Origin: an uncultured Actinomycetes bacterium
Lineage (GTDB): Bacteria; Actinomycetota; Acidimicrobiia; Acidimicrobiales; Acidimicrobilacustridaceae
Assembly (NCBI GenBank): GCA_945957335.1
Contig: CAMFLJ010000113.1
Span: 1-10,501, forward strand
Length of the DNA stretch: 10,501 bases
Direction of reading: 5' to 3'
Within the stretch, counting starts at the first letter, position 1, and each line of letters starts with the position of its first letter. A program made the translations under genes and the position numbers. Shown here piece by piece: positions 1-4,338 of this stretch. The notes under the pieces were generated by a model. It did not search any database. It had not been told where the DNA came from and worked only from the letters and a program-made list of their open reading frames with translations.

Positions 1-534
1 CTCTGGAAGCGCGCGTACAAGGCGACCATCGAGAAGGGCCGCCTCGAGGCCGGTTGGGGCTTCGGGCCGAACCTGGGCTCGTCGTTCCTGCCCGACCACT
101 CCGACAAGAACCTGCGCAACCCCCACAACAGCCACATCACCGTCCTCATCCGCCTGGGGCTCATCGGCGTGGTGATCTGGGTGGCGATGTGGGCCACGTG
201 GCTCTGGGGCGTGATCCGCCGGGCCCGGCGCGCCCGGCGCCGTGAGCGGCCCTGGACCGACCGCCCGGGCTGGCTCGCCTTCCTCGCCGGCATCGGTGTG
301 GTGGCGATCCTCGTGAACGCCTACGTCGACCCCACCCTCGAGACCCCGATGGTGGCGGTGTGGCTCTGGAGCCTGTTCGGCTTCGGCATGATCGCCGTCA
401 GCGACCGCTGGCCGGCCTCCACCGACGAGGGCACCACCGACCCGGTCGGACGCCCCGCCGGGACCGGCCGCCTCGGTCGCTCCGCCCGGGCCGCCCGCGT
501 GCCCCGGCCGGTCACCACGACCTGGCCGGTCTGA
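1..534 (+). CDS. O-antigen ligase/polymerase-type membrane protein, C-terminal part (5' end outside window)
   Basis: The reading frame is open from base 1 and ends at TGA 532-534, giving 177 visible residues of a longer protein. The segment NPHNSHITVLIRLGLIG (residues 40-56), preceded by a GWGFG turn (18-22), is the typical late motif of the Wzy/WaaL O-antigen ligase family: an Asn-His pair in the large periplasmic loop followed by a membrane helix. Three hydrophobic helices follow, at about residues 46-71, 91-108 and 116-133. The loop after the first is very basic (RRARRARRRER), so it is probably cytoplasmic. The last 40 residues are a polar, Arg/Pro-rich tail. The family polymerises or transfers lipid-linked glycans on the outer face of the membrane. 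The sugar transferase and WecG-type gene nearby support a surface polysaccharide role. Polymerase and ligase cannot be told apart from this fragment. Confidence 0.8.
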   Translation, partial: LWKRAYKATIEKGRLEAGWGFGPNLGSSFLPDHSDKNLRNPHNSHITVLIRLGLIGVVIWVAMWATWLWGVIRRARRARRRERPWTDRPGWLAFLAGIGVVAILVNAYVDPTLETPMVAVWLWSLFGFGMIAVSDRWPASTDEGTTDPVGRPAGTGRLGRSARAARVPRPVTTTWPV

Positions 535-902
535 CCGGCGCGGGCGTCGGGCCTCGGCGCTCCACGGCCTGGCCCGGTCGACATGTGGGGCACCGGATCA
601 GCCGGTAGGGGCCGACCCCGCAGCGCCGCACCGAGGCCCGGGGCCGTGGCCGTGCCGACCGGGAAGGGGAGAGGTCACACCGATCTCACCATCGGTGCGC
701 ACCGGCGGTGCCCTTCCGGCGTGAGCGTCGGGCGCGCACCCGGCTGGTGTGCACGGGCCGCAGGACGGGCCCGGAGGCCCTCCGGACGCGCCCTACCGGT
801 CGCTCAGGCCTGCCTGTGGCCCACATCGTTCCGGTCGCTCACATCGTGCCGGCCCCGCCCTTTGTCCTGGCCCGGCTCGGGGGAGCCGGTCGCCCGGGGG
901 AC
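535..902. other. Intergenic region between convergent genes, with hairpins and short repeats
   Basis: No credible gene is seen in these 368 bases. Two hairpins lie here: CACCGAT/ATCGGTG (678-684 with 691-697, 6-nt loop), which could end the polymerase transcript, and one at 872-889 beside the CAP gene stop. The 11-mer CCGGTCGCTCA occurs at 796-806 and 831-841, and a related CCGGTCGC at 886-893. CACATCGT occurs at 822-829 and 840-847. Open frames through the region are Arg/Pro/Gly-rich, as expected of non-coding high-GC DNA. Confidence 0.5.
872..889 (-). terminator. Terminator-like hairpin after the CAP-domain gene
   Basis: A perfect 7-bp stem, CCGGCTC (872-878) with GAGCCGG (883-889), has a 4-nt loop and lies 13 nt past the CAP gene stop on the minus strand. 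No T-tract follows, so intrinsic termination is plausible but not certain. Many actinobacterial terminators lack a clear T-tract. Confidence 0.45.
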
Positions 903-1784
903 CTAGCAGGTGCCGCCCTGACCCAGCTCCTCGACCCAGTAGGTGGAGGAGGGGAGGGGGCCGCTGCCGTCCGGGTCACCCACTGCCCGGCCCACGCCGA
1001 TGGCGGTGAACTCGGGGAGGAGCAGGTTCGTCGACTGCGAGGCAGAGGCGACCGTGCTGGCGTGGAAGTCCGAGACGGTGTCGTAGCCCCAGCTGAGGTT
1101 CTCGGCCTGCGAGTCGGCGCCGTAGGCGGCGGTGCGGGTCCAGACGGTGGAGCCGTCGGGGCCGACCGGGTCGAGCCACCTGTTGGCGGCGAGCTGGTCG
1201 GCGTAGGCCTGGGCGGCCTGGTCGAGGGCGGCGCAGCGGTCGAGCTGGCCCGAGCCGGCACCGGTGCGGGCGTCGTTGACCAGCGCCACGAGGTCGTCCT
1301 GCCAGGTGGCGGGGCCGCTGGGTGTCGTGGGGGTGGTCGTGGTAGGCGTCGGCGCCGTGGTGGTGGTCGTGGCCGGGGCCGTGACGGTCACCGTGCTGCA
1401 GCCGAGCAGGACGTTGTCGCCGGCGGTGCCGGGGGCGTTGATGGCGTAGCTGCAGACCTGGTGGGTGCCGACCGCGACGTTGATCGAGGCGGAGTAGCCG
1501 TGGTACGCCCCCGCAGCGGGCTTCACGGCCGCCACGTCGGGGCGGTAGCCGTCGGCCCGCACGGCCATGCCGCTGGAGTCGACGTAGATGTGCACGTCGA
1601 TCGGGGTCGTGGGCACGTCCTGGTCCCAGGCCCATCCGGCGACGAACACGGTGCTGCCGGTGACGTTCACCTGCAGGGCGGCCACGTCCTGGGAGCCCTC
1701 GGGCTGGCAGGCCGCGCCGACCAGGACCAGGGCGCCGGCGGCGATGGTCGCCGTGAAGGCTCGGAAGGCGGCTGCACGTGTCAT
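903..1784 (-). CDS. Secreted CAP-domain (SCP/YkwD-like) protein with N-terminal beta-sandwich-like module
   Basis: The protein has 293 residues, ATG 1782-1784 to TAG 903-905. Residues 1-26 form a signal peptide (MTRAAAFRAF, then a hydrophobic core) ending in VGAAC. Cys26 may be lipidated, though the lipobox is not classic. Residues about 37-134 form a compact domain with GWAWD at 50-54, a PIDVHIYVD strand and two Cys (111, 129) that could form a disulfide. Modules like this are frequent in secreted actinobacterial proteins. A Thr/Pro linker (136-157) leads to a CAP domain (about 161-293) recognised by LVALVNDARTGAG, a QAAQAYADQLA helix, AENLSWGYDT and FTAIGVG. The His residues usual in the CAP cavity are not where expected: WLDPVGPDGS replaces the first and SASQSTNLLLPEF the second. 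Function is unknown; the fold suggests an extracellular or wall-associated role. No Shine-Dalgarno is seen. The frame stays open to 1997, but that Arg/Pro-rich extension lacks a signal peptide, so the start before MTRAAAF is preferred. GTG 1785-1787 directly precedes it. Confidence 0.8.
   Translation of the reverse strand: MTRAAAFRAFTATIAAGALVLVGAACQPEGSQDVAALQVNVTGSTVFVAGWAWDQDVPTTPIDVHIYVDSSGMAVRADGYRPDVAAVKPAAGAYHGYSASINVAVGTHQVCSYAINAPGTAGDNVLLGCSTVTVTAPATTTTTAPTPTTTTPTTPSGPATWQDDLVALVNDARTGAGSGQLDRCAALDQAAQAYADQLAANRWLDPVGPDGSTVWTRTAAYGADSQAENLSWGYDTVSDFHASTVASASQSTNLLLPEFTAIGVGRAVGDPDGSGPLPSSTYWVEELGQGGTC
1314..1379 (-). repeat. Thr/Pro-rich linker coding repeat in the CAP protein
   Basis: Codes for residues 136-157, almost only Thr with spaced Pro and Ala. 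It joins the N-terminal module to the CAP domain and is probably an extended, possibly O-glycosylated spacer. The DNA is a low-complexity run of GTG/GTC-like triplets on the plus strand. Confidence 0.75.
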
Positions 1785-1791
1785 CACAAGA

Positions 1792-1821
1792 GGTAACGAC
1801 CGGTCGCGCCCGAGCCTTGAG
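1792..1821 (-). promoter_or_regulatory. Sigma-28-like promoter candidate for the CAP gene
   Basis: On the minus strand CTCAAG (1821-1816) is followed by GTCGTTACC (1800-1792), with 16 nt between TCAA and GTCGTT. A transcript starting 5-8 nt after the -10 element would begin at or next to the GTG-ATG at 1787-1782. This explains the absence of a ribosome-binding site if the mRNA is leaderless. The element matches those before the beta-helix and sugar transferase genes. Confidence 0.45.
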
Positions 1822-1936
1822 GGCCCAAGTGCCCGTTCCGGGGTCGCACGGGCGGGGGTAGGAGAGGGCCGTTGGTGTCGCGGATGCCACAGCAGGAGAC
1901 TGTTGCCACGCAGAGTGGGGCAACCTAGGGTCGGGA

Positions 1937-1958
1937 CACCGGCCCGCGGGGGCCGGTG
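1937..1958. repeat. Strong hairpin in the divergent intergenic region
   Basis: A perfect 9-bp inverted repeat, CACCGGCCC (1937-1945) with GGGCCGGTG (1950-1958), has a 4-nt loop. It lies upstream of both divergent genes, where no terminator for a known gene is needed. It could be an insulator, the end of an unseen transcript, or chance in GC-rich DNA. Confidence 0.5.
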
Positions 1959-2087
1959 CGGTCTCCCTCGAGCTCGACGAGACCGAAGCGGCGGCAAGGG
2001 ACTGGTGGATCTGATGGTGCGCTCGGCGCTCGACGGAGGTGGCCCGACGGGTCACGGTGCGTCAGGACGATGCGCGCCCACCGACAT

Positions 2088-2101
2088 CACTCAATTGAGT
2101 G
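2088..2101. promoter_or_regulatory. Perfect 14-bp palindrome, candidate operator
   Basis: CACTCAATTGAGTG reads the same on both strands. Its AT-rich centre stands out from the surrounding GC-rich DNA. It lies 25 nt before the chosen ATG of the sugar transferase and overlaps the CTCAA element of the promoter candidate, which suits a repressor site. GAGTGGCC is also repeated directly at 2097-2104 and 2106-2113. No regulator is identified. Confidence 0.5.
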
Positions 2102-2117
2102 GCCCGAGTGGCCGATG
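2090..2117 (+). promoter_or_regulatory. Sigma-28-like promoter candidate for the sugar transferase gene
   Basis: CTCAA (2090-2094) is followed after 16 nt by GCCGAT (2111-2116), a close match to the FliA/WhiG -10 core GCCGATA. The expected start point is near 2123-2127, at the ATG of 2127, which fits a leaderless mRNA and the missing Shine-Dalgarno. Confidence 0.4.
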
Positions 2118-2126
2118 TGTACTTCG

Positions 2127-2948
2127 ATGACCGACATCGACCGCACCCCTGACGGCTCGCCCGATCCCGCCGAGCGGCGCCGTGGCCCCCGGCGGCTGCC
2201 GCGTCCCGAGCGACGTCCCGTCGAGCTGTCCTCCGAGGTCCCGGCCAACCGGCCGTCCATCCACGCCGTCAACGACCTCCAGCGGTCCGACGGCTCGTTC
2301 GTGGTCCCCGCCGGCGTCGCTCCGCCGATGAGCCGCCACGACTCGTTCTACGCCCGCTACGGCAAGCGCGCCTTCGACCTGGTGCTGGCCTCGGCCGCCC
2401 TCGTGGTCGCCCTGCCGGTGCTCGGCCTGGCCGCCATCGCCGTGCGCCTCACGATGGGCAGCCCCGTGCTGTTCCGCCAGGAGCGCATCGGCCTCGACGG
2501 CCGCCCGATCACGGTCTTCAAGCTGCGCACCATGAAGCCCGACCGCCGCGGCCGCCGCTCGAACCAGTTCGACGGCGACGACCGGCGCCGCACCCACAAG
2601 ACCGCCGAGCACCCGCTGCTCACCCCGGTCGGCCGCTTCCTGCGCAAGTACTCGATCGACGAGCTGCCCCAGATCTTCAACGTGCTCAACGGCGACATGG
2701 GCATCGTGGGCCCCCGCCCCGAGCTCGCCTCGGTCGTCGAGAACTACGAGCCCTGGGAGTACGCCCGCATGCTGGTGCGCCCCGGCCTCACCGGCCTCTG
2801 GCAGATCACCGCCCGTGGCGACGGGGGCCTCATGCACGAGCGGGTCGACCTCGACGTCGCCTACCTCACGCAGATGAGCCTGCTCACCGACCTGCGCATC
2901 ATCGCCCGCACGCCGGGCGCCATGCTCGGCGACCACAAGGGCTACTGA
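2127..2948 (+). CDS. Polyprenyl-phosphate sugar-1-phosphate transferase (bacterial sugar transferase family)
   Basis: The protein has 273 residues. It belongs to the monotopic phosphoglycosyl transferase family (PglC/WbaP catalytic domain), which moves a sugar-1-phosphate from a UDP-sugar to undecaprenyl phosphate, the first step in building a lipid-linked repeat unit. Visible hallmarks are the re-entrant hydrophobic helix after YGKRAFDL (about 82-108), SPVLFRQERIG (112-122), FKLRTM (131-136), the Asp-Glu dyad in YSIDELPQ (178-179), NGDMGIVGPRPEL (188-200) and RPGLTGLWQ (218-226). The four-helix N-terminal region of large WbaP-type enzymes is absent. Instead, residues 1-75 are charged and apparently disordered. 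ATG 2127 is chosen because it follows the promoter candidate closely; ATG 2115 (overlapping the -10 element) and the internal ATG 2329 remain possible. The sugar cannot be predicted. Confidence 0.88.
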   Translation: MTDIDRTPDGSPDPAERRRGPRRLPRPERRPVELSSEVPANRPSIHAVNDLQRSDGSFVVPAGVAPPMSRHDSFYARYGKRAFDLVLASAALVVALPVLGLAAIAVRLTMGSPVLFRQERIGLDGRPITVFKLRTMKPDRRGRRSNQFDGDDRRRTHKTAEHPLLTPVGRFLRKYSIDELPQIFNVLNGDMGIVGPRPELASVVENYEPWEYARMLVRPGLTGLWQITARGDGGLMHERVDLDVAYLTQMSLLTDLRIIARTPGAMLGDHKGY

Positions 2949-2981
2949 GCCGGCTCATCGCCGGCCGCTCTGCCCGGCTCA
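2946..2981. terminator. Shared hairpin joining two convergent stop codons
   Basis: TGAGCCGG (2946-2953) pairs perfectly with CCGGCTCA (2974-2981) over a 20-nt loop. The first three bases are the stop of the sugar transferase, and the last three are the complement of the WecG-type stop. The symmetric position suits a two-way terminator, though neither side has a T-tract. Confidence 0.45.
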
Positions 2982-3740
2982 GGCCGGAGGGAGCAGCCGA
3001 GGCCGGCGCCGCACCACGTTCCACACGAAGCGCGGGTTGTTGATCAGGTAGCGCCGCCAGAGCCGCTTGGGCTCGACGGCGAGCCGGTAGAGCCATTCGA
3101 GGCCGCTGCGCTGCATCCAGTGCGGGGCCTGCGACAGGTTGCCCGAGTGGATGTCGAACGCGGCCCCGACGCCGAACAGCACGGGCACGCCCAGGCGGTC
3201 GACGAAGGCGTCCATCCAGCGCTCCTGCTTGGGCGTGGAGAGCCCGACCCAGACCATGTCGGGGGCGGCAGCGCGGATCATCTCCACCACCTCGTCGGTC
3301 TCGGCCTCGGAGAGGGGCCGGAACGGCGGGCAGTAGGTGCCCACCGTGGTGAAGCCCGGGAAGCGCTCGGCGAGCGACGCGGCCAGCTGCTCGGCCACGC
3401 CCTCGTTGCCGCCGTAGAAGAACGACGTGTGGCCCTTGGCGGCGGCCCGCTCGGCCATCGCCAGCATGAAGTCGGGCCCGTAGACACGGGTCGTGGTCTT
3501 CACCCCGGCCAGCTTCGACGACCAGACCATCGGCATGCCGTCGGGGCAGACCATCCCCGCGGCCCGGTGGATGCGGAGCAGGTCGGGGTCGTCCTGGCAC
3601 TCGATGACGCCGTGCACGCCCGTGAAGGTGACGAAGTGGGGGTCGGACGCCTCGATCCAGCCCTCGGCCCTGTCGAGCGCCTCGTCCATGTTGGTGGCCG
3701 AAACCGGCACACCCAGCACATCGACCCGGGGGTCGTTCAT
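2979..3740 (-). CDS. WecG/TagA/CpsF-family glycosyltransferase (GT26)
   Basis: The protein has 253 residues, ATG 3738-3740 to TGA 2979-2981. The family transfers a sugar such as N-acetylmannosamine or its uronic acid to a lipid-linked acceptor, the second step of many wall or capsule polymers. Recognisable parts are the N-terminal VLGVPVSATNMDEAL, FVTFTGVHGV (36-45), CPDGMPMVW (65-73) with Asp67 at the expected catalytic position, FFYGGNEGVAEQLA (107-120), VWVGLSTPKQERWM (163-176) and GVGAAFDIHSGNLSQAP (190-206). The C-terminal RSGLEWLYRL..EPKRLWRRY, rich in aromatic and basic residues, is where members of this family contact the membrane. Length and motif order are normal. Only a weak GGGA-type ribosome site lies before the ATG. 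It is convergent with the sugar transferase, which probably makes its acceptor. Confidence 0.9.
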   Translation of the reverse strand: MNDPRVDVLGVPVSATNMDEALDRAEGWIEASDPHFVTFTGVHGVIECQDDPDLLRIHRAAGMVCPDGMPMVWSSKLAGVKTTTRVYGPDFMLAMAERAAAKGHTSFFYGGNEGVAEQLAASLAERFPGFTTVGTYCPPFRPLSEAETDEVVEMIRAAAPDMVWVGLSTPKQERWMDAFVDRLGVPVLFGVGAAFDIHSGNLSQAPHWMQRSGLEWLYRLAVEPKRLWRRYLINNPRFVWNVVRRRPRLLPPA

Positions 3741-3764
3741 CTCGCCGTCCCGTCCTCTCGAGCG

Positions 3765-3780
3765 TGGCCGCCCGGCCACC
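3765..3780 (-). repeat. Hairpin in the leader of the WecG-type gene
   Basis: GTGGCCG (3765-3771) pairs with CGGCCAC (3774-3780) around a 2-nt loop, 25 nt upstream of the ATG. No function can be assigned. On the minus strand a TACGAT -10-like hexamer lies just before it, at about 3787-3792, without a good -35. Confidence 0.4.
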
Positions 3781-3842
3781 GCAGGATCGTACCCGTGGCC
3801 CACGAGGCCCTCGGCCAGGGCACGGAGGCCCCCGGACGCGGA

Positions 3843-3871
3843 ACGACCCGGTGGCGGGGCCACCGGGTCGT
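3843..3871 (-). terminator. Strong hairpin after the LPXTG protein gene
   Basis: A perfect 13-bp stem, ACGACCCGGTGGC (3843-3855) with GCCACCGGGTCGT (3859-3871), closes a 3-nt GGG loop. It lies 50 nt past the stop of the small LPXTG gene and about 100 nt before the WecG-type gene. It probably ends the former's transcript and separates the two, although there is no T-tract. Confidence 0.6.
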
Positions 3872-3885
3872 CCTCAGTTCCGCCT

Positions 3886-3903
3886 CGCCGGCTCAGGCCG
3901 GCG
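3886..3903 (-). terminator. Second hairpin close to the LPXTG gene stop
   Basis: CGCCGGC (3886-3892) pairs with GCCGGCG (3897-3903) around the loop TCAG, 18 nt past the stop on the minus strand. With the longer hairpin at 3843-3871 it may form a tandem terminator. Confidence 0.45.
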
Positions 3904-3921
3904 GTCGTGCTGGTGTCGAGG

Positions 3922-4203
3922 TCAGCTCTCGGCGTTGGCCTGGTGACGGCGGACCATCACCACGGCGAGGCCACCGGCGGCGAGGAGGCCGACGCCGACC
4001 TCGGCCAGCGGGAGGCTGGAGTCGCTGCCCGTGTAGGGGAGCGTGCCGGAGGCCTGGACGGCCGGGTCCTGGGTGGTGCCGAGGACCTGGGCGTCGACCT
4101 TCGGGGTGTAGTCGACCTCCTGGGCGCTCGCGGCACCAGCGAAGCCGAAGGCGATCGCCAGGGCGATCGGGGCGGCGATCAGGGTTCGACGGACGGTCTT
4201 CAT
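3922..4203 (-). CDS. Small sortase-anchored surface protein (LPYTG motif)
   Basis: The protein has 93 residues. The start is ATG 4201-4203, with GGGAG six bases upstream, rather than the in-frame GTG at 4218. It has a complete wall-anchoring layout: a signal peptide with basic MKTVRR, a hydrophobic core and an ASA-Q cleavage site (near residue 27), a short polar stretch (EVDYTPKVDAQVLGTTQDP), the sorting motif LPYTG (about residues 55-59), a hydrophobic helix (LAEVGVGLLAAGGLAVVMV) and the basic tail RRHQANAES. After cleavage by signal peptidase and sortase only about 30 residues would remain on the wall, too few for an enzyme. Its role is unknown; a spacer, pilus-like or attachment function is conceivable. 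It lies between DUF4012 and WecG-type genes but has its own promoter and terminator signals, so it is probably expressed alone. No sortase is in the window. Confidence 0.75.
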   Translation of the reverse strand: MKTVRRTLIAAPIALAIAFGFAGAASAQEVDYTPKVDAQVLGTTQDPAVQASGTLPYTGSDSSLPLAEVGVGLLAAGGLAVVMVRRHQANAES

Positions 4204-4233
4204 CGGGCACTCCCGCACTTGGAGGGTGTCACC

Positions 4234-4248
4234 GGCTCGGGGTGAGCC
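4234..4248 (-). repeat. Hairpin in the leader of the LPXTG gene
   Basis: GGCTC (4234-4238) pairs with GAGCC (4244-4248) over a 5-nt loop, and CAC/GTG bases just outside could extend the stem past one mismatch. It lies in the predicted 75-nt leader and could affect mRNA stability; the evidence is weak. Confidence 0.35.
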
Positions 4249-4284
4249 TGTGAGTAGGGAACTGGTTGTCCCAGAACGTCCATC

Positions 4285-4314
4285 ATCATAACCACCACTC
4301 AGTGTGGTTGTCGA
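4285..4314 (-). promoter_or_regulatory. Sigma-70-like promoter with internal inverted repeat, upstream of the LPXTG gene
   Basis: On the minus strand TCGACA (4314-4309) and TATGAT (4290-4285) are separated by 18 nt, one mismatch each from TTGACA and TATAAT. AT-rich sequence lies upstream (4317-4330), as in UP elements. The spacer holds an inverted repeat: read on the plus strand, AACCAC (4290-4295) and GTGGTT (4304-4309) are perfect, and inner ACT/AGT bases extend the arms with one bulged C. A protein bound there would block RNA polymerase. Confidence 0.6.
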
Positions 4315-4338
4315 GGATTTCCGGAAAAATCGCGAAAG

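Larger units (their letters stand above)
1785..2126. other. Divergent intergenic region between CAP gene and sugar transferase gene
   Basis: These 342 bases separate two genes transcribed away from each other and hold promoter-like signals for both: CTCAA-type elements at 1792-1821 (minus) and 2090-2117 (plus), and a 14-bp palindrome at 2088-2101. A strong hairpin sits in the middle at 1937-1958. No convincing gene is present: the upstream continuation of the sugar transferase frame (from 1956) encodes Arg/Ser-rich sequence unlike family members. Confidence 0.55.

Noticed and set aside
535..902. Possible tRNA or small gene
   Set aside because: No cloverleaf, TTCGA-type T-loop context or start with ribosome site could be found.
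708..1796. 362-codon plus-strand frame opposite the CAP gene
   Set aside because: No domain and low-complexity Gly/Arg/Val content; the minus-strand frame encodes a proper signal peptide, linker and CAP domain.
1956..2126. Upstream extension of the sugar transferase
   Set aside because: The extra 57 residues are Arg/Ser-rich and the frame would run through the promoter and palindrome.
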